Positions 35,426 through 43,925 of a DNA stretch of 64,000 nucleotides are shown here, in pieces. This DNA is from Leucobacter aridicollis (lineage in GTDB: Bacteria > Actinomycetota > Actinomycetes > Actinomycetales > Microbacteriaceae), in assembly GCF_013409595.1 (NCBI RefSeq), contig NZ_JACCBD010000001.1, positions 1,054,001 through 1,118,000 of the forward strand. Direction: 5' to 3'. The notes under the pieces are model-generated. The model was not told where the DNA came from. It ran no database searches and saw only the letters and a list, made by a program, of their open reading frames with translations. Each line of letters begins with the position of its first letter. Positions within the stretch are counted from its first letter, which is position 1. Position numbers and translations under genes: made by a program.

Positions 35426-38035
35426 ATGAGTGACTTCGAGCTTCTTGACCCAGGCGCAGCGTTCGGCGGCGCGCAGCCAGCAGACGGCGGCGACCCGCTG
35501 CTTGATGGACTCAACCCCGAGCAGCGGCGCGCAGTCGTCGCGCGCGGGCCCGCGCTGCTGATCGTCGCGGGGGCGGGGTCCGGCAAGACGCGCGTGCTCA
35601 CGCACCGCATCGCGCACCTCATCCGCGAGAAGGAGGCCTGGCCGAGCCAGATCCTCGCGATCACCTTCACGAACAAGGCGGCCGCCGAGATGCGCGAGCG
35701 CCTCGGCGGGCTCCTCGGGTCGGGCGTCGAGGGCATGTGGGTGTCGACCTTCCACTCGGCGTGCGTGCGCATCCTGCGGCGGGAGGCCGAGCGCTTCGGG
35801 TACGTGTCTGGTTTCACGATCTACGATTCGGCAGACTCGCGCGCCTTGCTCAAGCGCATTATCAAAGACCTCGACGCCGATACCTACGGCTTCACGCCAG
35901 CGAACACGAGCGCAAAGATCTCGAAGCTGAAGAACGAGCTCTCGGACGCGACCGACTACGCCTCGACGATGAACGCGAGCGATCCGCGGGAGCGGCTGTT
36001 CACCGAGATCTTCACGGCTTACGAGCAGGAGCTGAAGCGGGCGAACGCGTTCGACTTCGACGACCTCATTGGCCAGACCGTGCAGCTGTTCCGCGCGCAC
36101 CCCGACGTCGCCGCGATCTACAAGCGCAGGTTCCGCCACATCCTCGTCGACGAGTACCAAGATACGAACCACGCGCAGTACTCGCTCATCCGCGAGCTCA
36201 CGAAGAGCGTCGAGCCCGAGCAGCTCGCGACGCTCGTGCCGCCGGTGCGTGAGCGCGAGCTCGATGGCCTCGGCCGGATTCCGGGCGCGAGCCTCACCGT
36301 CGTCGGCGACTCCGACCAGTCGATCTACGCCTTCCGTGGCGCCGACATCCGCAACATCGTCGAGTTTGAACGCGACTTCTCGAACGCTGAGGTTGTGAAG
36401 CTCGAGCAAAACTACCGGTCGACGCAGAACATCCTGAGCGCCGCGAACGCTGTCATCGGCAACAACTTCGATCGCCAGGACAAGAAGCTGTGGACAGCGG
36501 AGGGCGACGGCGACAAGATCGTCGGCTTCACCGGGTATTCGCAGCACGACGAGGCGCGCTTCGTCGCAGAGGAAATCGAGGACCTGCACCGCGACGGCAT
36601 GGCGTACGGCGATATTGCGGTGTTCTACCGCACGAACTCGCAGACGCGAGCGCTGGAGGAGCTCCTCATCCGGTCGGCGATCCCGTACCGCGTGCTCGGC
36701 GGCACGAAGTTCTACGATCGCGCCGAGATCAAGGACGCGATGGCGTACCTCACGACGATCGCGAACCCGTTCGACCCGATCGCCTGGTCGCGCATGCTCG
36801 GCGCGCCGAAGCGCGGCGTCGGGCCGATGGCCGAGGCGCACCTCGCGAACTTCCAGGAGGCCGAGGGCGTCTCGTTCCATCAGGCGATGGAGCGTGCAGC
36901 CGAGATTCCTGCCCTCGGTCCGAAGATCCGCACGACCGTCGTCGAGCTCGCCGACATGCTCGCGCGAGCCACTGCGATGGCGCTCGGCGGTGGCGGCACC
37001 GAAGTGCTGCCGCCCGTCGCGGAGGAGGCCGACGACGAGACCTCGGACGCGTCGCGGAAGAAGCCCGCGCCCGTCGCCGACGTGCTCAAGCTCGTGCTCG
37101 ACTCGACGGAGATGATCGAGAAGCTCCGCGCGAAGCGCGACCCGCAGGACGACGCACGCGCCGAGAACCTCGAGGAGCTGCTCGCGGTGGCCCGCGAGTT
37201 CGACGCGCAGCAGCCCGGCGCAGGGCTCCTCGCGTTCCTGACCGAGGTGTCGCTCGTGGCGGCGGCCGACGATCTCGACGATCAGAGCGGCACGGTCTCC
37301 CTGATGACCCTGCACACCGCGAAGGGGCTCGAATACCCCGCCGTGTTCATCACGGGCGTCGAGGAGGGACTCATCCCGCACCAGATGTCCGTCGACGAGC
37401 TCGGCGGCATCAACGAGGAGCGGCGGCTGATGTACGTCGGCATCACGCGGGCGCGGCAGAAGCTCTTCATCACGCTCGCTTCGACGCGCGCGACCTTCGG
37501 AGACATCGCGGTCGCGATGCCGTCGCGGTTCCTGCAGGAGATCCCGGAGAGCCTCATCGAGTGGCGGCAGTCCCCGGGCGAGGTCACCGGTCGGGGCGGC
37601 ACGGCCTCGCGCGCGCTCAACGCTGGCCGCGCGCCGGGCGCCGGCGGATCGAGCGGCGCCTCCTGGTCGCGGAACCGGGACTCGCAGGTCTCGTTTGGCG
37701 CAGGCGGCGCGGGCGGCAGCTCCGCGGCCGTGTCCGAGCCCGCGAGCGGGAACATGCAGTCCGCGCTCGACAAGTGGCGTGAGCGCAAGCGGCTCGCCAA
37801 GGAGGCGCAGGCCGCGGGCGGCGGGTTCCCGAACACGATCGTCGGCAACATCCGAGACAACGGCGACCTCGAGCTCGCCCTCGGCGACAGGATCCGGCAC
37901 GACGAATACGGTGAGGGCCGCGTCAACGCGGTGACGGGCGCCGGGTCGAAGCGCGTCGCACACGTCACGTTCGACAGCGTCGGCGAGCGCAAGCTGCTCG
38001 TGAAGCTCGCGCCGATCGAGAAGCTCTCGGAGTAG
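35426..38035 (+). CDS. pcrA: ATP-dependent DNA helicase PcrA/UvrD
   Basis: Encodes 869 residues of an SF1A 3'-5' helicase for nucleotide excision repair and transcription-repair coupling. Domain 1A starts NPEQRRAVVARGPALLIVAGAGSGKT (Walker A AGAGSGKT; Walker B VDEYQDTN). TFTNKAAAEMRERL, VVGDSDQSIYAFRGAD, EQNYRST, MTLHTAKGLEYP and NEERRLMYVGITRAR are motifs Ia to VI. An insertion (LATLVPPVRERELDGLG) precedes motif III. After a Gly/Ser-rich linker, the C terminus (LGDRIRHDEYGEGRV to LAPIEKLSE) is the Tudor-like domain that binds RNA polymerase. AGAAGGACG precedes the ATG, and TACACT (35411-35416) is a likely -10. Confidence 0.96.
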   Translation: MSDFELLDPGAAFGGAQPADGGDPLLDGLNPEQRRAVVARGPALLIVAGAGSGKTRVLTHRIAHLIREKEAWPSQILAITFTNKAAAEMRERLGGLLGSGVEGMWVSTFHSACVRILRREAERFGYVSGFTIYDSADSRALLKRIIKDLDADTYGFTPANTSAKISKLKNELSDATDYASTMNASDPRERLFTEIFTAYEQELKRANAFDFDDLIGQTVQLFRAHPDVAAIYKRRFRHILVDEYQDTNHAQYSLIRELTKSVEPEQLATLVPPVRERELDGLGRIPGASLTVVGDSDQSIYAFRGADIRNIVEFERDFSNAEVVKLEQNYRSTQNILSAANAVIGNNFDRQDKKLWTAEGDGDKIVGFTGYSQHDEARFVAEEIEDLHRDGMAYGDIAVFYRTNSQTRALEELLIRSAIPYRVLGGTKFYDRAEIKDAMAYLTTIANPFDPIAWSRMLGAPKRGVGPMAEAHLANFQEAEGVSFHQAMERAAEIPALGPKIRTTVVELADMLARATAMALGGGGTEVLPPVAEEADDETSDASRKKPAPVADVLKLVLDSTEMIEKLRAKRDPQDDARAENLEELLAVAREFDAQQPGAGLLAFLTEVSLVAAADDLDDQSGTVSLMTLHTAKGLEYPAVFITGVEEGLIPHQMSVDELGGINEERRLMYVGITRARQKLFITLASTRATFGDIAVAMPSRFLQEIPESLIEWRQSPGEVTGRGGTASRALNAGRAPGAGGSSGASWSRNRDSQVSFGAGGAGGSSAAVSEPASGNMQSALDKWRERKRLAKEAQAAGGGFPNTIVGNIRDNGDLELALGDRIRHDEYGEGRVNAVTGAGSKRVAHVTFDSVGERKLLVKLAPIEKLSE

Positions 38036-38054
38036 CCGGAGCACACACGCAGAC

Positions 38055-38105
38055 GATGCCCGGTCGGGCGGCGGCCTCAGCAGAGGCCCCGCCCGACCGG
38101 GCATC
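38055..38105. terminator. Hairpin between pcrA and the Nramp-fold transporter gene
   Basis: A GATGCCCGGTCGGGC stem with near-continuous pairing through GGCCTC/GAGGCC spans 38055-38105. It lies between two convergent genes. It has no T-run, but the length and GC content make it a plausible bidirectional terminator. Confidence 0.7.
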
Positions 38106-38134
38106 GCGCGTAAGGTGTGGCGTCAGCCAGCGAG

Positions 38135-39367
38135 TTAGCCCGCGAGCTTCACGACGTAGCTCCCCGCGAGGAACAGCAGGAATGCGAGGCCGAAGAGCGC
38201 CAGTACCAGCTGCGGCGTCTTGATGCGCAGTGCACCGCGGTCGCGGTGCCTGCCGAGAAACACCATCACCGCGCCAATCAGCGGGACGACGATGATTGTC
38301 ACGGCCTGCGCCGTGATGATGAGCTGGATCGGAATCCCGCCGAACGCCGTCGCGATGACGCCGCCGAGCACGATGACGAGCGAGATGCACGCCTTGACGG
38401 GTGCCGAGGCCAGCCCGCCGCCATCGAGCTTGAAGACGCCCGCGAGCATCGAGCCGCCGATCGTCGAGTTGCCGAGGAGCGAGGAGAACGCCGCAGCCCA
38501 GAGGCCGATCGCGAACAGCCAGACCGCCCACGAGCCGATCGGCTCGAGGATCTGGGCGAGCGCGGCGGGAGAGTTCGCCTCGATGCCTGCCGGGTTGAGC
38601 GTCGCGGCCGCGGCGATCATGATGACTGTCGAGAGGGCGCCGAGGATGAGCGTGCCGAGGACGGCGTCGCGGCGGGCGAGCTTGAAGTCGCCGCTCGTCC
38701 ATCCCTTCTCGCGCACGAGCTGAATCTGGTAGAGCGCACCGACGATCGAGAACGTCGTCGCCGCGAGGCCGACGATGAGCGGAATCGACCCGTCGGGGAT
38801 GGAGGGGACCAGGCCGCCGACGACCGCGCCGAGGTCGGGCTTGCTCACGACGGCCGTGGTAATCATCGCGACGAGGAGCACGATGATTACCACGACCATG
38901 AGCTTCTCGAGCGCGGGGTAAAACTTCGGAATCCACACGAAGATGAGGCCGATGACGGTGAACAGCACGGCGAAGAACCGGGGATCGCCGCCGAACAGGA
39001 GCTGGCCCGCCGCGCCCGTGCCGGCCGAGTTGCCCGCCTGAAACGAGGTCACCACGAGGAACGAGCCGAGACCGACGATGATCGCGACGATGCCGGTGAG
39101 GCGGTGGGCGACGGTGCCGAGGATGCTCTTGTCCGTCGTGAGACCGATGCGCACGCCGATGTTCACGAAGCAGAGCATGAGGATGGTTGCGATGACGGGA
39201 ACCCAGATGAGCTCGTAGCCAAACGAGGCGCCCATCGCGCTCGCGGTCGCGATGGATCCCGGCCCGAAGACGAGCGCCGCCGTAATGAATGCCGGGCCGA
39301 TGGAGCTGAAGAACCCGCGTTTGGGTGATGTCCCCGGGGCGGGGGATGTGGCAAGGGTGGAGGTCAT
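38135..39367 (-). CDS. Nramp-fold membrane transporter lacking canonical metal-binding motifs
   Basis: Encodes 410 residues with about eleven membrane helices in the Nramp/LeuT-like order. TM1 reads ALVFGPGSIATASAMGASFGYELIW, where true Nramp metal transporters have DPGN; Asp and Asn are both changed. The TM6 MPHN-type motif is also missing: the equivalent region is AATTFSIVGALYQIQLVREKG. Divalent metal transport by the usual mechanism is therefore doubtful. Its ATG overlaps the oxidoreductase stop (TGATG), making it the last gene of a catabolic operon. An organic acid or sugar-acid substrate is an inference from context. Confidence 0.8.
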   Translation of the reverse strand: MTSTLATSPAPGTSPKRGFFSSIGPAFITAALVFGPGSIATASAMGASFGYELIWVPVIATILMLCFVNIGVRIGLTTDKSILGTVAHRLTGIVAIIVGLGSFLVVTSFQAGNSAGTGAAGQLLFGGDPRFFAVLFTVIGLIFVWIPKFYPALEKLMVVVIIVLLVAMITTAVVSKPDLGAVVGGLVPSIPDGSIPLIVGLAATTFSIVGALYQIQLVREKGWTSGDFKLARRDAVLGTLILGALSTVIMIAAAATLNPAGIEANSPAALAQILEPIGSWAVWLFAIGLWAAAFSSLLGNSTIGGSMLAGVFKLDGGGLASAPVKACISLVIVLGGVIATAFGGIPIQLIITAQAVTIIVVPLIGAVMVFLGRHRDRGALRIKTPQLVLALFGLAFLLFLAGSYVVKLAG

Positions 39368-40338
39368 CACTGACTCTTTTCTGTGTGGTGTGTTCCGCGC
39401 AGCGCCTGTGCTGCGCGGATGGTGTTCGTGGCGACAGCGCGTGCTGAGTCCCACGGCGCTGTCGCGCGGCCGCCTTGGGTGTTGTCGACCAGGGCGGCGG
39501 CGAGCTCCGCGAACCCGAGCGAATCGTGCGGGTGCGGAAACTCGAGGCTGACTGACAGGGTGCCGGTCGCGGTGAACACGTCGATCGCGTAGCGTTCGGG
39601 GCCCGGCGTCCCGGTGACGGTGATCCCGAACTGCACGTCGCGGCGATCCGGCACGGCGACGGTGCCGGCGAGCTGGGCCACCTCCTCGGACGCACTGCGC
39701 GACCCCGGGGAGCGGTGCGTCCACCCGGAGACGTCGCCGACGAGCTCGGCGCCTGGGAGCACAGCGTCAAGCATCTCCCACGCATGGATGCCCGCCGTGA
39801 CGAGCGTGCCGCCGCCGCGCGCCGGATCGTCCTGCCACGCCCGGTCGGGCGCGAGGAACATCTCGATGTCGTGCTGGGCGAGCACGCGCACGCCCCACAC
39901 CTCGCTGCCCGCGACGCGCGCGGCGAGGGCGCGGAGCGCGGGGGCAAACCTGAGCACTGAGGATGTGCCGACCCGATCCTGATCGCCGGCGATTGCCGCC
40001 TCCCACGCCGCCAGCTGCGCCGCCGTGCCCGCGACGACCTTGTTCGCGAAGACGAGCGCGCCCGTCGTCGCGAGCAGCTCGCGCACGAACGGGGCGGTCT
40101 CGTGCGGGCGGGCGGTGAGGATCACGAGGTCCGGTCGGGTGTCGGCGAGTGCCGCGAGGGTGGGAGCGATCTCGCAGCCGAAGCGCGCCGCGAACGCTGT
40201 CGCGAGCGCTGCATCGGAGTCGAAGACCCCCACCAACTCGACGGGGGAGCCCGCGTCGCGCAGCCGCGCGAGATTGCTCGCGTCGCTCACCGGGTGTGAG
40301 TGCGCGAGGCCCGCGAAGGCGATCCGGATCGGGGTCAT
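39367..40338 (-). CDS. Gfo/Idh/MocA-family oxidoreductase
   Basis: Encodes 323 residues. The N-terminal NAD(P)-binding half reads IAFAGLAHSHPVSDASNLARL, an atypical nucleotide loop (GLAHSH) seen in some Gfo/Idh subfamilies, then ELVGVFDSD, TARPHETAPFV and FANKVVAGT with the lysine of the usual EKP position. The C-terminal alpha/beta half follows (SSVLRFAPALRALA, GGTLVTAGIHAWEMLDAV). It would reduce or oxidise a polyol or sugar derivative. It is third in the minus-strand operon and is coupled to the transporter by TGATG. Substrate unknown. Confidence 0.85.
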   Translation of the reverse strand: MTPIRIAFAGLAHSHPVSDASNLARLRDAGSPVELVGVFDSDAALATAFAARFGCEIAPTLAALADTRPDLVILTARPHETAPFVRELLATTGALVFANKVVAGTAAQLAAWEAAIAGDQDRVGTSSVLRFAPALRALAARVAGSEVWGVRVLAQHDIEMFLAPDRAWQDDPARGGGTLVTAGIHAWEMLDAVLPGAELVGDVSGWTHRSPGSRSASEEVAQLAGTVAVPDRRDVQFGITVTGTPGPERYAIDVFTATGTLSVSLEFPHPHDSLGFAELAAALVDNTQGGRATAPWDSARAVATNTIRAAQALRGTHHTEKSQ

Positions 40339-40344
40339 GACGAG

Positions 40345-41409
40345 CTACCGCAGCCAGGAATCGAGATGCTCGGCGATGAACGCGTCGTCGCCGAGGTCGG
40401 GATACGCCAGCCGTACGCGGCGGATCTCTTCTGCCTGGCCCGGGGAGAGCCCCTCAGCCGGGTCGAGGCACCAGACGCCCTCGAGCAGGCCCTGCTGGCG
40501 GAGCACCTCGTGCACCCCAGCGATGACGCCCGCGAAGTCATTGGCCGGGTCGAACACCGCCTGGTTGAAGTCGACCATGTCCGCGCTCGCGCGATTGAGC
40601 GCTGCGAGCGCCTCGAGGTCGCCGTCGGCCGCCCGATGCGCCTGCTCGAGGAGGGCGACCGCAGCGCGGGTGCCGACGGCCCACTGGCCGAGCAGGCCGC
40701 CGACGAAGCGGAGCGTGGTCGGCCCGGCCGGTGTCGAGACGTGAAACTCGGACTGCAGATCGGACACGATCGCGTCGTCGTTGCCCGTGTACAGGGCGAC
40801 CTCGTGCGCGCGGCCTGACGCCGCCACGCCGCGGACGAGCTCGAGGGTGCGGTACCTGTCGAACGGTGCGGCCTTCACCGCGACCACGGCAGGGATCGCG
40901 GCGAACTCCCGCCAGAAGTCGCGGGAGAGGGTCGGGCCGCCGATCGCGGTCTGCAGGTAGAAGCCGACGAGGGGAAGCACCTCGCCGATGGCGCGGGCGC
41001 GCTCGAGCAGCGACTGCTCGGTCGCTCCCTCGACCCGCGGGCTCACGAGCACGGCATCGTAGCCGAGGTCGCGCGCGAGTTCGGCCTCGGCGACGGCCTG
41101 CGCCGTGTCGCCGGTGACGCCGGCGATGCGCAGCACGCTGTCGTCAGCATTGGCCGCGATCTCCTCCGCGGCGATGCGCAGCACCGGCTCGAAGAGATTG
41201 TGTTCGGGATCCCGGATCTCGAACTGCGTCGTGTGCACGCCAACCGCCAGCCCGCCGGCGCCTGCGGCGAGGTAGTAGCGGGTGAGCGCTCGCTGGCGGC
41301 GCTCGTCGAGCGTCCGCTCGGCGGTGAGCGCGAGCGGCTGCGCCGGAATGACAACGCCCCGGCTGAGGGCCTCACGCGCGGCGGGCCGGAGGGTGGGGAC
41401 CGTGGACAT
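40345..41409 (-). CDS. DHDPS-family (DapA/NanA-type) aldolase or lyase
   Basis: Encodes 354 residues of a class I aldolase-type barrel. The Schiff-base lysine is Lys179 in VVAVKAAPFDRYRT, and the partner tyrosine is probably Tyr151 in LVGFYLQTA. The substrate-binding G-V-T-G-D is AGVTGDTAQ, and the N-terminal PAQPLALTAERTLDE is family-like. It differs from DapA in length and C terminus, so lysine biosynthesis is unlikely; a 2-keto-3-deoxy sugar acid or hydroxy-oxo acid lyase is more probable. The ATG follows the epimerase stop without any gap (TAG then ATG on the minus strand). Confidence 0.85.
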   Translation of the reverse strand: MSTVPTLRPAAREALSRGVVIPAQPLALTAERTLDERRQRALTRYYLAAGAGGLAVGVHTTQFEIRDPEHNLFEPVLRIAAEEIAANADDSVLRIAGVTGDTAQAVAEAELARDLGYDAVLVSPRVEGATEQSLLERARAIGEVLPLVGFYLQTAIGGPTLSRDFWREFAAIPAVVAVKAAPFDRYRTLELVRGVAASGRAHEVALYTGNDDAIVSDLQSEFHVSTPAGPTTLRFVGGLLGQWAVGTRAAVALLEQAHRAADGDLEALAALNRASADMVDFNQAVFDPANDFAGVIAGVHEVLRQQGLLEGVWCLDPAEGLSPGQAEEIRRVRLAYPDLGDDAFIAEHLDSWLR

Positions 41410-42441
41410 CTAGAACTTCCCGTCTCGGACGGCCCACTTCGTGGGCTTAGCGGTCATCGGCAGGCCGGCCTCGATCCACTGCGCCTGCCACTCGATGAGT
41501 GTCTGCGCGGAGACCGACGGGTATCCGAAGAGCGCCATGCAGCGGCTCGAGTCGTTAAGGAGCGCCGTCGGCTGCGGCTCCCCGACGATCGTGACGTCGC
41601 GCCCGAGCAGGCCGCCAAAGCGCTGCGCCACGGCCTCGACCGATAGCGTCTCGGGGCCCGTGAGATTGATGGTGAACACATCGGCGGACGCGTGGGTGAG
41701 GCTTCGCAGCACGACCTCGTTCGCGTAGCCCTGCCAGACGACGTTGACGTTCGCGGTGTCGACGGACACCGGCTCGCCCGCGTGCACGGCCGATCCGATA
41801 TCGGCGAGCACGCCGTAGCGGAGGTCGACCGCGTAGTTCAGGCGAACGATCGAGACGCGGGTGCCGCGCTCCTGTGCGGCGAACTCGAAGACCCGCTCGC
41901 GGCCGAGGCACGACTGCGCATACTCGCCGATCGGCGCCGGGGCGACGTCCTCGGAGGCGCCTCCGGATGAGGCCGGGACGAATGGGTACACGTTACCCGT
42001 GGAGAGCGCGGCGATGGCGCTGGTGCGGTAGCGGCGTGCGATCCGGTCGGGCAGGGCAGCGTTCACCTCCCACGCCCACGAGGGGCTTGTCGCGGCACCG
42101 AACTTCGCGCCGACCATGAAGACGACGTTCGGGGCGTCGGGGAGCGCGTCGAGGCTGTCGTTCTCGACGAGATCGAACGGGATCACCTCGACGCCAGCCT
42201 GCGTCAGGCGCTCGCGGACGCTCGCCTCACCGAAACGCGAGACCGCGTAGACGGTGTCGTTCTCGCGCCCGGCCGCGTTCAGGGCGTTGCGTGCGAGGAC
42301 GGCGAGCGTCGGCCCCATCTTGCCGCCGGCGCCGAGGATCACGAGGTCGCCCGCGCCCTTCGCGAAGTCTTCGACGAGGCCTGCGCTTGGAGCGACGAGT
42401 CGCGCCTCAAGCTCGGCTTCGGATGTAAAACCCTGTGACAT
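41410..42441 (-). CDS. NAD-dependent epimerase/dehydratase-like (extended SDR)
   Basis: Encodes 343 residues. A 30-residue lead is followed by the Rossmann motif VILGAGGKMGPTLAVLA. STGNVYPFVP supplies the catalytic Ser/Thr, and EYAQSCLGRERVFE has the tyrosine of YxxxK but cysteine in the lysine position. LNLTGPETLS-like (here INLTGPETLSVEA) and ALFGYPS segments follow. Redox or epimerase function on a sugar-like substrate is expected, though the missing lysine leaves activity uncertain. It is the first gene of the four-gene minus-strand cluster, divergent from the ROK regulator. Confidence 0.82.
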   Translation of the reverse strand: MSQGFTSEAELEARLVAPSAGLVEDFAKGAGDLVILGAGGKMGPTLAVLARNALNAAGRENDTVYAVSRFGEASVRERLTQAGVEVIPFDLVENDSLDALPDAPNVVFMVGAKFGAATSPSWAWEVNAALPDRIARRYRTSAIAALSTGNVYPFVPASSGGASEDVAPAPIGEYAQSCLGRERVFEFAAQERGTRVSIVRLNYAVDLRYGVLADIGSAVHAGEPVSVDTANVNVVWQGYANEVVLRSLTHASADVFTINLTGPETLSVEAVAQRFGGLLGRDVTIVGEPQPTALLNDSSRCMALFGYPSVSAQTLIEWQAQWIEAGLPMTAKPTKWAVRDGKF

Positions 42442-42491
42442 TCTCGATCCTCCATTGGTTCGTTCACGAGCGATTCGCTTGAGAGAAATTA

Positions 42492-42529
42492 AACACTACG
42501 ATGTGATAATTCGCAATGTGGGTAGTGTT
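42492..42529. promoter_or_regulatory. Inverted repeat between the epimerase and ROK genes (candidate operator)
   Basis: AACACTAC (42492-42499) and GTAGTGTT (42522-42529) are perfect inverted half-sites with 22 bp between, in an AT-rich patch of the 235-bp divergent gap. The position fits autoregulated control of both transcription units by the ROK protein. Confidence 0.6.
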
Positions 42530-42676
42530 GGCGCGGAAACACGCGGAAAGATGACTGGATCGTTCTGGCAATGCCGAGACATATTGGCGCAATTCTCGCT
42601 GTTGCGCATGCCTTCTTGACTATGATGATGGCCACCGCGCGGCGCCGCCCGCGCCCGGACGGTTTGGAGGTGCACC

Positions 42677-43807
42677 GTGGCGAAGACGAACCCGCCGTCG
42701 ATTGCGGCGCGAGTGGCGCTGCAACTACGCGACAGTGGCCCAGACTCCGTGAACGGCATCGCCGCGGGGCTCGAGCTCTCGCGCACGTCGGTCGAGAACG
42801 TGCTCGGCGCGCTCACCATCTCAGGCGCAGTGACGCGCACAACCGTGACGGGGGCGGGCGTCGGTCGCCCGTCGCGCCTCTACGCGTTCGACGCGGCAGC
42901 CGGGTACGTTGCGGGGGTCGACGTCGGAAACGCCAGCACGCGCGTCGTCATCTCCAACCTCTCAGGGGCGGTGATCGCCGACCATGCAGGCCGCGGCGTC
43001 GGTGAGTTCGCCGACGGTGCGGCAAAGCTTGCCTGCGTGACGGGGGAGGTCACGGCCGCGTTCGCTGCGGCATCGCTGCCACTCGACGCGCTCCGGGCGG
43101 TCGGGCTCTCGCTGCCCGGGATCGTGAACGAGGCGGGGCTCGTGCTCACCTCCGTCGTGATTCCGGAATGGTCGGGCGCCGACATCGGCGGGCACCTGCG
43201 TGAGGCGCTCGGGGCCCCGGTCTCCGTCGACAACGGTGTTCGTCTCGCGGCGGTCGCGGAGCACCACCTCGGGGCGGCGCAACTCGTGAACGATGTGCTC
43301 TACGTCTCGGTCGGCAACAGGATCGCGATGGGGCTCATCGTCGACGGGAGGCCGCGTCGCGGGGCGCACAACGCCGCGGGCGACATTGGCAGGCTGGCGT
43401 TTTCGGGGGTCGATCCGGTGACTGGACAGATCGAGTGGCAGAGCGCGGGCGGGGCCGCCGAAGTCTTCGAACGCGCCCGGTCGGGAGACGACAGCGCAAT
43501 CGCCGAACTGCACGCGTTCGTCGAGGGATTCGCTCGCTCGCTCGCAACGCTCATCCTCGCAATCGACCCCGGCAAGGTCGTGATCGGGGGAGGGCTGTCG
43601 CGCGCCCATGAGGAATTTCTGCTCCCGCTCAGCGCTGCAGTGGCCCGCCACATTCGCCTGCCGTTCGAGTTTCCGCTCGTCGCGGCGCGGCTCGGGGGCG
43701 AAGCCGCCGCGCACGGCGCGCTCGTGCACGCGTTCCGCCGGTCCGCGTTCGAGATCTACGGGATCGAAGAGATGGGCGTGCCGCGCATCACCCCCGTGCG
43801 GAACTGA
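42677..43807 (+). CDS. ROK-family transcriptional regulator
   Basis: Encodes 376 residues. An N-terminal winged-helix region (about 1-75, SIAARVALQLRDSGPDS, LELSRTSVENVLGALTISGAV) is fused to a ROK/ASKHA sugar-sensing domain (YVAGVDVGNASTRVVIS, VGLSLPGIVNEAG, VDNGVRLAAVAEHHLGA, KVVIGGGLS). The usual zinc cluster CxCGxxGC and the GEIGH histidine are absent: the region reads NAAGDIGRLAFSGVDPVTG. Kinase activity is therefore unlikely, and it should act as a regulator. GGAGG precedes the GTG start. It is divergent from the epimerase cluster, its probable target. Confidence 0.88.
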   Translation: MAKTNPPSIAARVALQLRDSGPDSVNGIAAGLELSRTSVENVLGALTISGAVTRTTVTGAGVGRPSRLYAFDAAAGYVAGVDVGNASTRVVISNLSGAVIADHAGRGVGEFADGAAKLACVTGEVTAAFAAASLPLDALRAVGLSLPGIVNEAGLVLTSVVIPEWSGADIGGHLREALGAPVSVDNGVRLAAVAEHHLGAAQLVNDVLYVSVGNRIAMGLIVDGRPRRGAHNAAGDIGRLAFSGVDPVTGQIEWQSAGGAAEVFERARSGDDSAIAELHAFVEGFARSLATLILAIDPGKVVIGGGLSRAHEEFLLPLSAAVARHIRLPFEFPLVAARLGGEAAAHGALVHAFRRSAFEIYGIEEMGVPRITPVRN

Positions 43808-43840
43808 GTAGCGAATCGGGTTCCTGTGAGATGGCGGTGT

Positions 43841-43846
43841 TAGACT
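43841..43846 (+). promoter_or_regulatory. -10 element of sucCD
   Basis: TAGACT lies 79 bp before the sucC GTG, giving a leader of about 70 nt. No clear -35 is seen. This is the same hexamer found before rarD, guaB, guaB3, DUF6350 and purN. Confidence 0.45.
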
Positions 43847-43925
43847 TGCTCCCGGTCGACATTTCTCTCGACATCGAGACATTTTTGCCTCGGGTAACCC
43901 AACATCCCAAGCAGAAGGACAGTAC

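Noticed and set aside
34943..38104. Open frame of over 1000 codons on the minus strand opposite pcrA
   Set aside because: It is antisense to a clearly real helicase gene, has no recognisable domain, and reflects high GC content at third positions.
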